64,000 nucleotides of DNA from an uncultured Pseudokineococcus sp. (GTDB lineage Bacteria; Actinomycetota; Actinomycetes; Actinomycetales; Quadrisphaeraceae). The position numbers and the translations under genes are program-made. The stretch is from the NCBI RefSeq assembly GCF_947495735.1, contig NZ_CANMAA010000002.1, forward strand, positions 62,001 through 126,000, given 5' to 3'. The first letter of the stretch is position 1; each line of letters starts with the position of its first letter. This document shows, in pieces, positions 1 through 7,836 of the stretch. Below the pieces are notes generated by a model. That model saw only the letters and a list, made by a program, of their open reading frames with translations. It was not told the origin of the DNA and did no database searches.

Positions 1-367
1 CGAGCAGCGGGACGTCCTCGAGGGCGGCGAGGACGTCCTCGTCGTAGTACGCCGGCGGGAAGGCGCCCGCTCGGGCGACGGCGCGGTCCAGGGCGCCGAG
101 CTCGGCGAGGTAGGGCACCCAGGAGCTGCCCAGGAGCACCATCCGCTCGGGCGGCGCCTCCAGCTCCACCTCGACACCGCAGTTCTCGACGACGAGCGGG
201 AAGCCCGGCGCCGCGGCCGTCGCAGACGCGCCGGTGCCCGGTCCCGCGGCGGTGGGCGCGCAGGCGGTCAGGACGAGCAGCGCCGTCGCCGAGGCGACGA
301 CGGGCGAGACCGGGGAGCGTCGGGCGGGCGCACGCCGAGCAGGGGCGCGTCGAGCAGGAGCGGGCAC
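1..367 (-). CDS. ABC transporter substrate-binding lipoprotein, FecB/BtuF-like (3' end cut by window)
   Basis: This is the N-terminal 122 residues of an exported metal-chelate binding protein; the gene runs off the left edge. A basic stretch of repeated Ala-Arg-Arg-Ala-Pro motifs and a hydrophobic core end in the lipobox LTAC, so the mature protein should be anchored to the outer face of the membrane. The mature start (ENCGVEVELEAPPERMVLL, then a Tyr-Leu-Ala-Glu-Leu-Gly segment) is typical of the siderophore/cobalamin periplasmic-binding superfamily. I chose the GTG at 365-367 because GGAGGA lies five bases before it. The FecCD permease gene ends 34 bases upstream on the same strand, so the two are almost certainly one importer; an ATPase gene would be expected past the edge. 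Whether the ligand is ferric siderophore, another metal chelate or B12 cannot be told from this fragment. Confidence 0.85.
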   Translation of the reverse strand, partial: MPAPARRAPARRAPARRSPVSPVVASATALLVLTACAPTAAGPGTGASATAAAPGFPLVVENCGVEVELEAPPERMVLLGSSWVPYLAELGALDRAVARAGAFPPAYYDEDVLAALEDVPLL

Positions 368-401
368 GTGGGTCCTCCGTGGGGAGCGCGGCGGCTCGGG
401 G

Positions 402-1565
402 TCAGGTGGTGGCGTGGTGGCGGCGCACCAGGTGCAGCAGGAAGGGGGCGCCGACCAGGGCCGTGACGATGCCGATGGGCAGCTCCTGCGGCGCCAGGAC
501 GGTGCGGGCCGCCAGGTCCGACCAGATCAGCAGCACGGCCCCGAGGAGCGCCGACGCGGGCACGAGCCGGCGGTGCGCGGCTCCCACCAGGCGCCGCGCG
601 AGGTGGGGCACCACGAGCCCGACGAAGCCGATGGACCCCGAGGACGCCACGAGGACGCCCACGCACAGCGACACGAGGACGACGAGCTGGACCCTCAGGA
701 CGGCCGGCACCACGCCCAGGGCCTGCGCCGTCTCGTCCCCGATGGCCAGGGCGTCCAGCCTCGGCCCGAGCAGGAGCAGCACCGCCGCGGTGAGGGCGCT
801 GACGACCAGCACGACCGCCAGCGGCAGGCCCCAGCCCGCGAGGGCCAGCGAGCCCAGCAGCCAGAACATCACCGAGCGGGCGCCCTCGGCCGAGCCGGAG
901 GCGAAGACCAGGAAGCTGGTCGCCGCCGACAGCGCGTACCCGACCCCGACGCCGGCCAGGAGCAGCCGCAGGGACGTCACCACCCCTGATCCGCGCGCCA
1001 CCACCAGCACCAGCACCGACGCGCCCAGAGCACCGGCGAACGCAGCGGCGGGCAGGGCGAGCTGTCCGGCTCCGGCCAGCGCGCCGAGCAGGATCGCGGC
1101 TGCAGCGCCCAGGCTCGCGCCCGAGTTCACGCCCAGGACGTAGGGGTCGGCGAGCACGTTGCGGACCATCGCCTGCAGGGCCGTCCCGCAGACCGCGAGA
1201 CCGGCGCCGACCGCAGCCGCCAGCAGCACCCGGGGAGCCCGGACGTCCCAGACCACGGCCTGCTCCTGCACCGACCAGGTGGGTTCGACCGGCCACCCGA
1301 GCAGCTGGTGGCCCACCACCGCGGCCGTCGTGGCCGGGGGCACGGCCACCGCGCCCAGCCCGGCCGCGACGAGCGCGCTGAGCAGCAGCAGGACGGCGAG
1401 ACCCCACAGGACCAGCGCGTGCCGCCGCTGACGAGCCCGCAGCCCGAGCGGGTCGCCTCCCCGGCTGCGACGGCGCGGCACGGGGCGCGCCGGGTGGTCC
1501 CCGAGCGGACCTGCCGCGGAGGGGACGTCGAGCGACAGGTCGTGGGCCGGCGCCGGCGCGCTCAC
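402..1565 (-). CDS. FecCD-family ABC transporter permease
   Basis: Integral membrane subunit of an importer for iron-siderophore, cobalamin or another metal chelate. The 387 residues are longer than the usual ~340 because of an Arg/Pro-rich cytoplasmic N-terminus of about 50 residues before the first membrane helix; about ten hydrophobic segments follow. Family landmarks include the VRAPRVLLAAAVGAGLAVCG segment after the second helix and the late IGFVGLVVPHLAR loop, which is the contact site for the ATPase. It precedes the binding-protein gene in the same orientation. The GTG start at 1563-1565 has no convincing Shine-Dalgarno sequence, so a start somewhat downstream is possible. I looked for a cobalamin riboswitch upstream and found no clear B12 box. 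Confidence 0.93.
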   Translation of the reverse strand: MSAPAPAHDLSLDVPSAAGPLGDHPARPVPRRRSRGGDPLGLRARQRRHALVLWGLAVLLLLSALVAAGLGAVAVPPATTAAVVGHQLLGWPVEPTWSVQEQAVVWDVRAPRVLLAAAVGAGLAVCGTALQAMVRNVLADPYVLGVNSGASLGAAAAILLGALAGAGQLALPAAAFAGALGASVLVLVVARGSGVVTSLRLLLAGVGVGYALSAATSFLVFASGSAEGARSVMFWLLGSLALAGWGLPLAVVLVVSALTAAVLLLLGPRLDALAIGDETAQALGVVPAVLRVQLVVLVSLCVGVLVASSGSIGFVGLVVPHLARRLVGAAHRRLVPASALLGAVLLIWSDLAARTVLAPQELPIGIVTALVGAPFLLHLVRRHHATT

Positions 1566-1955
1566 GAGGGGGTGGTCGCGCGCGTCGACGCAACGGGCTC
1601 GACGAGGGACCCGGCGGGCCTCTCGCGGTCGCGCGGGGTCGTCGGGCGTCCATCCATGCCCGGACCGTATGCCGCCGAGCCCGGCGCGACCGACACCACG
1701 AGGGACCGCGAGGTGAACCGCCCGTGAAGGGGCGGTGACGAGGACGCGGGAGGGCGGCCACCGGGCGGGCCCGCGTCGCGGACGGCCGGTGGCGCCCGGA
1801 GCTCGTGCCGCGGACGGTGTTCACCGGAGTTCTGCGCCCTCGTCACCCGCCCGCTCCAGAGTGGTCGCGGCACTCGTTCCGGGAGGAGCACCGATGCCGC
1901 CGACCCCCGGCCCCAGGCCGCCTGGACCTGGGCCGTCGCACGAACGGAGACCCCG
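1566..1955. other. Divergent intergenic region, no supported gene
   Basis: This 390-base gap separates the importer operon from the PHP hydrolase gene and should carry both promoters. I see no tRNA, no clear riboswitch and no convincing operator. Open frames here are Arg/Pro-rich and look non-coding. One of them ends in a GTGA overlap with the permease start, but it has no recognisable composition. Confidence 0.5.
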
Positions 1956-3752
1956 ATGACCGGTGCACACCACGGCGCTCACGGCCACACGCACGGCCAC
2001 GACCACCTTGCTGAGAACCATACTCACCCGCACACGCACGAGGCAACGGCTGTGGAGGGCGGGATCCTCGGCGAGGCCGTGGACCTGTCCGTCCCCGACG
2101 CCGAGCTGAGCCCCGGTGCGCTGAGCCGTCGCGGGGTCCTGCGCGGCGCGGGCCTCCTGGGCGCCGGGCTGTCGGCGTTCGGCGCGGCCGCCGGCGCGAG
2201 CCCGGCCGCGGCGGCCGGCGCCCCCGCCGGCGACCGCCGGGGCACCCGGTACCAGTGGCTCGCCGGCGACCACCACATCCACACCCAGTACAGCCCCGAC
2301 GGGATGTACCGGGTCAGCGACCAGGTCCGCGCCGCCGGCCAGTACGGCCTGGACTGGATGGTCATCACCGACCACGGCGGCGAGACGCACTCCCGGATCG
2401 GCGTCGAGAAGACCAACCCCGACGTGCGCGAGGCCCGCCAGGACAACCCCGACATGCTCGTGTTCCAGGGCCTGGAGTGGAACATCCCCGCCGCCGAGCA
2501 CGGCACCGTCTTCGTCGCCCCCGGGCCGCACGAGGTCTCCGTCCTGCAGCAGTTCGAGCAGGGCTACGACGGCGTCGTGCAGCGGGCGAGCGCGGACGAG
2601 GCCCTCGCCGTCGCCGGGCTGACCTTCCTCGCCCGCCAGGTCAGCGACGGGCGCACCCCGGACGCGCTGATGCTGGCCAACCACCCGGCCCGCAACGGCA
2701 TCGACTCCCCCCACGAGATCCGGGGCTGGCGCGACGCCCCCGGGCGCATCGCCATCGGCATGGAGGGCGCCCCCGGGCACCAGGCCGCCGGCATCCCCAC
2801 CGACTCCCTCGGGCCCGGCTCGGCGCGCGGCTACTACGGCAACTCCCCCCGCGCGGACTCCTTCGCCGGCTACCCCCTGGAGAGCTACCGCACCTGGGGC
2901 GGCTTCGACTGGATGACCTCCACCGTCGGCGGCCTGTGGGACAGCCTGCTGGCCGAGGGCCTGCCCTGGTGGGTCACCGCCAACTCCGACAGCCACTCCA
3001 ACTACGGCGACTGGTCGGTCAACCCGACCGGCAACGACCGGAACGCCACCGGCCCGGACGGGCGCGTCTTCGAGGTCGACGGCCTCTACAGCGACCCCGT
3101 CTACGGCGGCCAGATCCAGACCGGCCGCGGTGACTTCTGGCCCGGCTACTACAGCCGCACCCACGTCGGCGTCGCGCGCGGCGGCTACCGGCAGGTGATG
3201 TCGGCCATGCGCGACGGCCGCGTGTGGGTCGACCACGGCGGCCTCGTCGACGGCGTCGACGTGCGCGTGCGCGCGCTGTCGGCGACCTCGCGCGAGTCCA
3301 CGCTCGGCGGCTCGCTGCGCGTGCGGCAGGGCGACGACGTCGAGGTGAGCATCACGGTCGCCCTCGCCTCGGGGCCCAACTACGCGACCTTCCGCCCCGA
3401 GCTCGCCCGGGTGGACCTGGTCCTCGGGCAGGTCACCGGCGCGGTCACCGACCGGGACGTCTTCACCACGCCCAGCACCCGCGTCGTCGAGTCCTTCGAC
3501 ACCACCGGCGTGCGGGCCCGGGGCGGCACGGCCACCTTCACGCACACCGTGCGCGACGTCGGCGGCCCGTTCTACGTCCGCTTCCGCGGCACCGACGGCA
3601 AGCGCTCCCAGGTCGGCATCTACGGGGCCTCGATCGACCCGCAGGGCCCCGCCCTGGACGTCGAGGGCGACGCCGACCCGTGGGAGGACCTGTGGTTCTA
3701 CACGAACCCGGTCTTCGTGGTGCCCGAGGGCCGCACGCGCGGCAGCCGATGA
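1956..3752 (+). CDS. Exported PHP-domain metallohydrolase with His-rich N-terminus (CehA/McbA-like)
   Basis: Predicted metal-dependent phosphoesterase/hydrolase of the polymerase-and-histidinol-phosphatase fold. Residues 105-109 (DHHIH) are the classic first metal-binding motif, and a TDHGG motif follows near residue 138. A twin-arginine signal (SRRGVLRG, Arg58-Arg59, then an Ala/Gly-rich hydrophobic stretch) points to export by Tat, usual for a protein that folds with its metal. Unusually, the Tat signal is preceded by about 55 residues containing 11 histidines between residues 5 and 28, which looks like a metal-binding segment. Codons in that segment are less GC-rich than the rest. A start downstream (GTG near 2052) cannot be excluded; it would turn the His-rich stretch into promoter DNA. 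The substrate is unknown. The gene overlaps the next one by four bases. Confidence 0.85.
   Translation: MTGAHHGAHGHTHGHDHLAENHTHPHTHEATAVEGGILGEAVDLSVPDAELSPGALSRRGVLRGAGLLGAGLSAFGAAAGASPAAAAGAPAGDRRGTRYQWLAGDHHIHTQYSPDGMYRVSDQVRAAGQYGLDWMVITDHGGETHSRIGVEKTNPDVREARQDNPDMLVFQGLEWNIPAAEHGTVFVAPGPHEVSVLQQFEQGYDGVVQRASADEALAVAGLTFLARQVSDGRTPDALMLANHPARNGIDSPHEIRGWRDAPGRIAIGMEGAPGHQAAGIPTDSLGPGSARGYYGNSPRADSFAGYPLESYRTWGGFDWMTSTVGGLWDSLLAEGLPWWVTANSDSHSNYGDWSVNPTGNDRNATGPDGRVFEVDGLYSDPVYGGQIQTGRGDFWPGYYSRTHVGVARGGYRQVMSAMRDGRVWVDHGGLVDGVDVRVRALSATSRESTLGGSLRVRQGDDVEVSITVALASGPNYATFRPELARVDLVLGQVTGAVTDRDVFTTPSTRVVESFDTTGVRARGGTATFTHTVRDVGGPFYVRFRGTDGKRSQVGIYGASIDPQGPALDVEGDADPWEDLWFYTNPVFVVPEGRTRGSR
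2012..2026. promoter_or_regulatory. Zur-box-like palindrome inside the His-rich codons
   Basis: TGAGAACCATACTCA is a 15-base near-palindrome with arms TGAG/CTCA in an AT-rich island inside otherwise extremely GC-rich DNA. It agrees at 10 of 15 positions with the actinobacterial zinc-uptake regulator box TGAAAATGATTTTCA as I remember it. It lies within the annotated coding sequence, so it would act as an operator only if the start is further downstream or if a repressor can act inside the gene. This is an inference from similarity only. Confidence 0.3.
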
Positions 3753-4357
3753 CCACGACCCCCACCACCGCGGCGGCGGCCTCCACCTCGACGGGGGCCG
3801 CCGCCGCGGTCGCGCCCGCGACGCCAGGTCCGCGCCACGTCCTGGGTCTGGCCACGCCGCACCTGCGCACCCCGGCCGAGGTCGACCACGCCGCCGCCCG
3901 CGTGGCGCAGGTGGCGGGCTTCCCCGTGGGCGCCCTCGTGGCGAGCACCCTCGTCCCCGGGCCGCCCCAGCACCTCGGGCTCGTCGTGCTCACCGCCGAA
4001 CCGCTGCCCGAGCAGGTCGCCGCAGCGGTGGCGGCGGCCGCCGGCGCGACCGGTCCCGGCGAGGAGGTCGCCCGCCGGGCCGCGGCCGGGGACGCGGACC
4101 GGGTGGCGCGCTACCCGGGCCTCGACGTCCTCCTCGGCGTCCTGCCCGTCGCCGAGGTCCTGCGCTCCGGCGCCGTCGAGGCGCTCGTGGGCCTCGGGGG
4201 CCTGGTCGTCCCCGACGACGCCGAGCTGGACACCCGCGACCACGTCCGGCCGCGCCTGGCCGGCGGGCGGATGGTCCTCGACGTCCAGCCCTCCCGCGGG
4301 GGGCGCTGGGTGCCGTTCGAGCCCCCCGTCCAGCACGCCTGCTGCAGCAACCACTGA
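3749..4357 (+). CDS. Uncharacterised protein with Cys/His C-terminal tail
   Basis: I do not recognise the family. The ATG overlaps the stop of the PHP hydrolase gene (ATGA), so the two are translationally coupled. The 202-residue product has an Ala/Thr-rich low-complexity first 25 residues, then alternating hydrophobic strands and helices (for example HLGLVVLTAEPLPEQ) and a region predicting an alpha/beta fold. It ends with HACCSNH, two adjacent cysteines flanked by histidines, which could bind a metal. There is no signal peptide or membrane segment. The coupling to a His-rich metallohydrolase and the nearby metal importer suggest a role in metal handling, but that is inference. Confidence 0.7.
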   Translation: MTTTPTTAAAASTSTGAAAAVAPATPGPRHVLGLATPHLRTPAEVDHAAARVAQVAGFPVGALVASTLVPGPPQHLGLVVLTAEPLPEQVAAAVAAAAGATGPGEEVARRAAAGDADRVARYPGLDVLLGVLPVAEVLRSGAVEALVGLGGLVVPDDAELDTRDHVRPRLAGGRMVLDVQPSRGGRWVPFEPPVQHACCSNH

Positions 4358-4411
4358 CCACGGCGCCCGCGTGCGCACGCCGCAGCGCCTCGGGGTTGAG
4401 CACCGAGACCC

Positions 4412-5389
4412 TCAGCCGCGGAGCAGGTCGCGCTCGATCCCCCCGGGCAGGCCGTGGGTGGCGCGGTCCGGGCGCTGCGGCGGCAGCGGCTCCTCCTGCA
4501 TCCACGCCCAGGTGTCGGCGACGGTGTCCTCGACGGGGCGGCACACCAGGCCGGAGCGAGCGGCGCGGGTGGTGTCGGCCTCCAGGAAGCCCGCGAAGTC
4601 GCCGCGCTCGGGCACCCAGCACGGCAGGTGCGTCCACGGCTCGGCGCCGGCGGCCGCGAGGTCCTCCTCGCCGACCCACACCAGCTCGGCGTCGGACCCG
4701 GTGGCCTCGACGCAGGCCTGCAGGAGACCGGCTGTCGTGGTGTGGCCAGACCGGCTGATGACGTCGACCGGACCGCGGACCCCCTCGACCAGGCCGGTGA
4801 GCAGGAAGGCGGCGAGGTCGCGGGCGTCGACGTGCTGCAGGGGTCGTCCCGGGCGTCCCGGCGCCACGACCCGCCCGCCCCGAGCGATGCGGCTCAGCCA
4901 CCACGGCAGGCGCCCGATGTCCTCGTGCGGCCCCAGGACCAGACCCGCGCGGGCGAGCAGCGCCTCGGGGAACACCTGCCGGACACCGAGCTCGGCGCCT
5001 CGCTCGAGCGCCGGGTAGTCACCCGTCTCGGCGCGGGGGTCGCCGTCGACGAGCGGCGAGGTCTCGTCGACGTGCTGGCCCCACCGGTACACCGACCCGC
5101 TGGAGACGTAGGCGCACCGCTCCACCCGCCCGGCGAGCAGCCGAGCGGCGTCGGTGGCGACCCTCGGTGCGCCGGACCAGGTGTCGACCACGCCGTCCCA
5201 TCGCGCGCCGGCCAGCGCGGCCTCGAGCGCCGCGCCGTCGGTGCGGTCGGCGTGCAGCACCGTGACCTCCGGCGGCAGCTGCCCGGTCACGCCGCGGTGC
5301 AGGGCCGTGACGTCCCAGCCCCGCGCGAGCGCGTCGGCCACCACGGCGCGGCCGACGAAGCGCGTCCCACCCAGCACCAGGAGCCTCAT
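4412..5389 (-). CDS. NAD-dependent epimerase/dehydratase family protein (extended SDR)
   Basis: Extended short-chain dehydrogenase-like protein of 325 residues. The N-terminus MRLLVLGGTRFVGRAVV is a Rossmann nucleotide-binding strand-loop-helix with the GGTRFVG variant of the glycine motif. A YVSSGSVY strand follows near residue 93. In place of the usual Tyr-x-x-x-Lys catalytic pair there is YPALERG, with Glu where Lys is normally found, so it may bind NAD without classical dehydrogenase chemistry or act on an unusual substrate. ATG start. It is convergent with the upstream unknown gene (54-base gap) and divergent from recQ. The substrate is unknown. Confidence 0.85.
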   Translation of the reverse strand: MRLLVLGGTRFVGRAVVADALARGWDVTALHRGVTGQLPPEVTVLHADRTDGAALEAALAGARWDGVVDTWSGAPRVATDAARLLAGRVERCAYVSSGSVYRWGQHVDETSPLVDGDPRAETGDYPALERGAELGVRQVFPEALLARAGLVLGPHEDIGRLPWWLSRIARGGRVVAPGRPGRPLQHVDARDLAAFLLTGLVEGVRGPVDVISRSGHTTTAGLLQACVEATGSDAELVWVGEEDLAAAGAEPWTHLPCWVPERGDFAGFLEADTTRAARSGLVCRPVEDTVADTWAWMQEEPLPPQRPDRATHGLPGGIERDLLRG

Positions 5390-5586
5390 GCGCCGACCCT
5401 GCCCCCTCCGGGCCGGGTCCTCCCGCTCGTCCGCGCTCGGCGAACGCCCCGGCAGCCGTGCCCGCGGGACGGTCGCCGCACCTCTCGCCCGCCGCGCGGC
5501 GGGTCACGTCCGAGGGCTGCCCGTGCCGTCGGAGCGGCACGACGGCCGCCTGGGGACGAGCGCAGCGGGCCGTCGGCGGCGGCCCG

Positions 5587-5592
5587 TAGCGT
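5587..5592 (+). promoter_or_regulatory. -10 box of the recQ-like gene (leaderless)
   Basis: TAGCGT is followed by seven bases and then the GTG start at 5600, so transcription should begin at or next to the start codon. No Shine-Dalgarno sequence is present. Confidence 0.55.
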
Positions 5593-5599
5593 CGCCGTC

Positions 5600-7780
5600 G
5601 TGGACACCCCCGTCGTCGCCCCCTCCCCCAGCACCGCCAGCACGGCCGACGCCGCGGCCGAGGTCCTGCGGCGCCTCGTCGGCCGCGACGACGCCGTCCT
5701 GCGGGACGGCCAGGGCGAGGCGGTCGAGGCGCTGGTCGACCGGCGGGCGCGCGCTCTCGTCGTCCAGCGCACCGGCTGGGGCAAGTCGGCCGTCTACTTC
5801 GTCTCCACCGCGCTGCTGCGCGCCCGCGGTGCCGGTCCGACGCTGCTGGTCTCCCCGCTGCTGGCCCTGATGCGCGACCAGGTCGCCGCGGCCGCCCGCG
5901 CGGGCGTCCGGGCGGTGGAGATCAGCTCCGCCACGGCGCACGAGAACGACCTGGCGCTGCAGGCGCTCGCAGCCGACGAGGTCGACGTCCTGCTCATCTC
6001 CCCCGAGCGGCTGGTGAACCCGGCCTTCGCCGAGCAGGTGCTGCCGGACCTCCTGGCGCGCACGGGCCTGCTCGTCGTCGACGAGGCGCACTGCATCTCC
6101 GACTGGGGCCACGACTTCCGCCCCGACTACCGGCGCATCCGTGACCTGCTCGGCCGTCTGCCCGAGGGCACCCCGGTGCTCGCCACCACCGCGACCGCCA
6201 ACGAGCGGGTCGTGGCCGACGTCGCCGAGCAGCTGTCCGCGCCGGCGCCGGGCAGCTCCCAGCCGGTGGAGGTGCTCACCGTCCGCGGCCCGCTCGCCCG
6301 CGACTCGCTGCGCCTGGGCGTGCTCGACCTGCCCGACGACGCCGCGCGGCTGGCCTGGCTGGCCGCGCACCTGCCCGACCTGCCGGGCTCCGGCATCGTC
6401 TACACGCTCACGGTGGCCGCGGCCGAGGACACCGCCGCGGCCCTGCGCGCGTCCGGCCACGAGGTCCTCGCCTACACCGGGCGCACCGACGACGCCGACC
6501 GCCGCGAGGCGGAGGCGGCGCTGCGGGAGAACCGCGTCAAGGCCCTCGTCGCCACGTCGGCGCTCGGCATGGGCTTCGACAAGCCCGACCTGGGCTTCGT
6601 CGTCCACCTCGGGGCGCCGTCCTCGCCGGTGAGCTACTACCAGCAGGTGGGCCGTGCGGGGCGCGCGGTCGAGCGGGCCGACGTCCTCCTGCTGCCGGGG
6701 CGCGAGGACCGCGCGGTGTGGTCGTACTTCGCCACGGCCAGCATGCCGCGGCAGGAGGACGCCACCGCGGTGCTCGACGCCCTGGAGGGTGCCCAGCGCC
6801 CCGTCAGCGCGGCCGCGCTCGAGGCCGTCGCCGACGTCCGGCGCACCCGCCTGGAGCTGCTGCTGAAGGTGCTGGCCGTCGACGGCGCCGTCGAGCGCGT
6901 GCGCGGCGGGTGGACGGCCACCGGGCGGCCGTGGGTCTACGACGCCGACCGCTACGCCCAGGTGGCGGCGACGCGCACCGCCGAGCAGGAGTCGATGGTC
7001 GCCTACGAGCGCACCCCCGAGTGCCGCATGGCCTTCCTCCAGGAGGCCCTCGACGACGCCACGGCGGCGCCCTGCGGCCGGTGCGACCGCTGCGCCGGTC
7101 CCTGGTACCCCGTCGACCTGCCTGACGACGCCCGTGAGGCGGCCTCCGCCGCCCTGCGGAAGGCGGGCACCACCCTCGACGCACGCGCCCAGTGGCCCAC
7201 CGGGGCAGACCGGCTCGGCGTGCCCGTCAAGGGGAAGATCTCCGCGGACGAGCAGGTCGGGACGGGCCGAGCACTCGCCCGCACCAGCGACCTCGGCTGG
7301 GGCTCGCGCCTGCGCGACCTGCTCGGGGACGTCTCGGGCGACCCCGAGCGGGTGCGCGACGTCGCCGTCCCCCCGGACGTGCTGCAGGCGTGCATCCCCG
7401 TCCTCGCCGCCTGGGACTGGGCGCGGCGTCCGGTCGCGGTGGTGGCGATGCCCTCGCAGAAGCGCCCGACGCTCGTGCAGAGCCTGGCCACGGGTCTCGC
7501 CGAGCTGGGGCGGCTGCCCTACCTCGGTGTGCTGCCGGCGACGCCGGGGCACCCGCCGGCGCGGGCGGGCTCGGGCAACAGCGCCTTCCGGCTGGCCGGC
7601 GTGTGGGGCGCCTTCGGCGAGGCCGACGAGCTCGTGGCCCAGCTGCCCGCGGGCAGCGACGGACCGGTCCTGCTCGTCGACGACGTCGTGGACACGCGCT
7701 GGACGATGACCGTCGCCGGCCGCCAGCTCCGACGGGCCGGCGTCCAGGTGCTGCCGTTCGCCCTGGCGGTCGTGGGGTGA
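5600..7780 (+). CDS. recQ: RecQ-family ATP-dependent DNA helicase with phosphoribosyltransferase-like C-terminus
   Basis: 3'-5' superfamily 2 DNA helicase acting in recombination and repair. Walker A is TGWGKS near residues 58-63 (Trp in place of the usual Ser), the DEAH box is at 161-164 in VVDEAHCISDWGHDFRPDY, and motif VI is QQVGRAGRA. A zinc-binding cysteine set (ECRM...CGRCDRC) lies near residues 475-500. The last ~200 residues are not part of classical RecQ. They hold a conserved block and end with LLVDDVVDTRWTMTVAGRQLRRAG, matching the PRPP-binding loop of phosphoribosyltransferases (Asp-Asp-x-x-Asp-Thr). RecQ-like proteins with such a tail are, to my knowledge, common in actinobacteria, but the tail's function is not established. 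The GTG start is supported by the leaderless -10 box; the open frame upstream is not coding. Confidence 0.93.
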   Translation: MDTPVVAPSPSTASTADAAAEVLRRLVGRDDAVLRDGQGEAVEALVDRRARALVVQRTGWGKSAVYFVSTALLRARGAGPTLLVSPLLALMRDQVAAAARAGVRAVEISSATAHENDLALQALAADEVDVLLISPERLVNPAFAEQVLPDLLARTGLLVVDEAHCISDWGHDFRPDYRRIRDLLGRLPEGTPVLATTATANERVVADVAEQLSAPAPGSSQPVEVLTVRGPLARDSLRLGVLDLPDDAARLAWLAAHLPDLPGSGIVYTLTVAAAEDTAAALRASGHEVLAYTGRTDDADRREAEAALRENRVKALVATSALGMGFDKPDLGFVVHLGAPSSPVSYYQQVGRAGRAVERADVLLLPGREDRAVWSYFATASMPRQEDATAVLDALEGAQRPVSAAALEAVADVRRTRLELLLKVLAVDGAVERVRGGWTATGRPWVYDADRYAQVAATRTAEQESMVAYERTPECRMAFLQEALDDATAAPCGRCDRCAGPWYPVDLPDDAREAASAALRKAGTTLDARAQWPTGADRLGVPVKGKISADEQVGTGRALARTSDLGWGSRLRDLLGDVSGDPERVRDVAVPPDVLQACIPVLAAWDWARRPVAVVAMPSQKRPTLVQSLATGLAELGRLPYLGVLPATPGHPPARAGSGNSAFRLAGVWGAFGEADELVAQLPAGSDGPVLLVDDVVDTRWTMTVAGRQLRRAGVQVLPFALAVVG

Positions 7781-7836
7781 GCCGTCCCGCACCGGCCGCG
7801 GCAGCTCGCGAGGGCTGCGCCGCGCCGGTCGAGACC

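Noticed and set aside
1562-1891. A 109-codon minus-strand frame ending in a GTGA overlap with the FecCD permease
   Set aside because: The overlap is suggestive, but the sequence is Arg/Pro-rich, has no ribosome site and shows no recognisable feature.
1566-1955. Cobalamin riboswitch upstream of the FecCD importer
   Set aside because: I found no B12 box or the expected paired elements on either strand.
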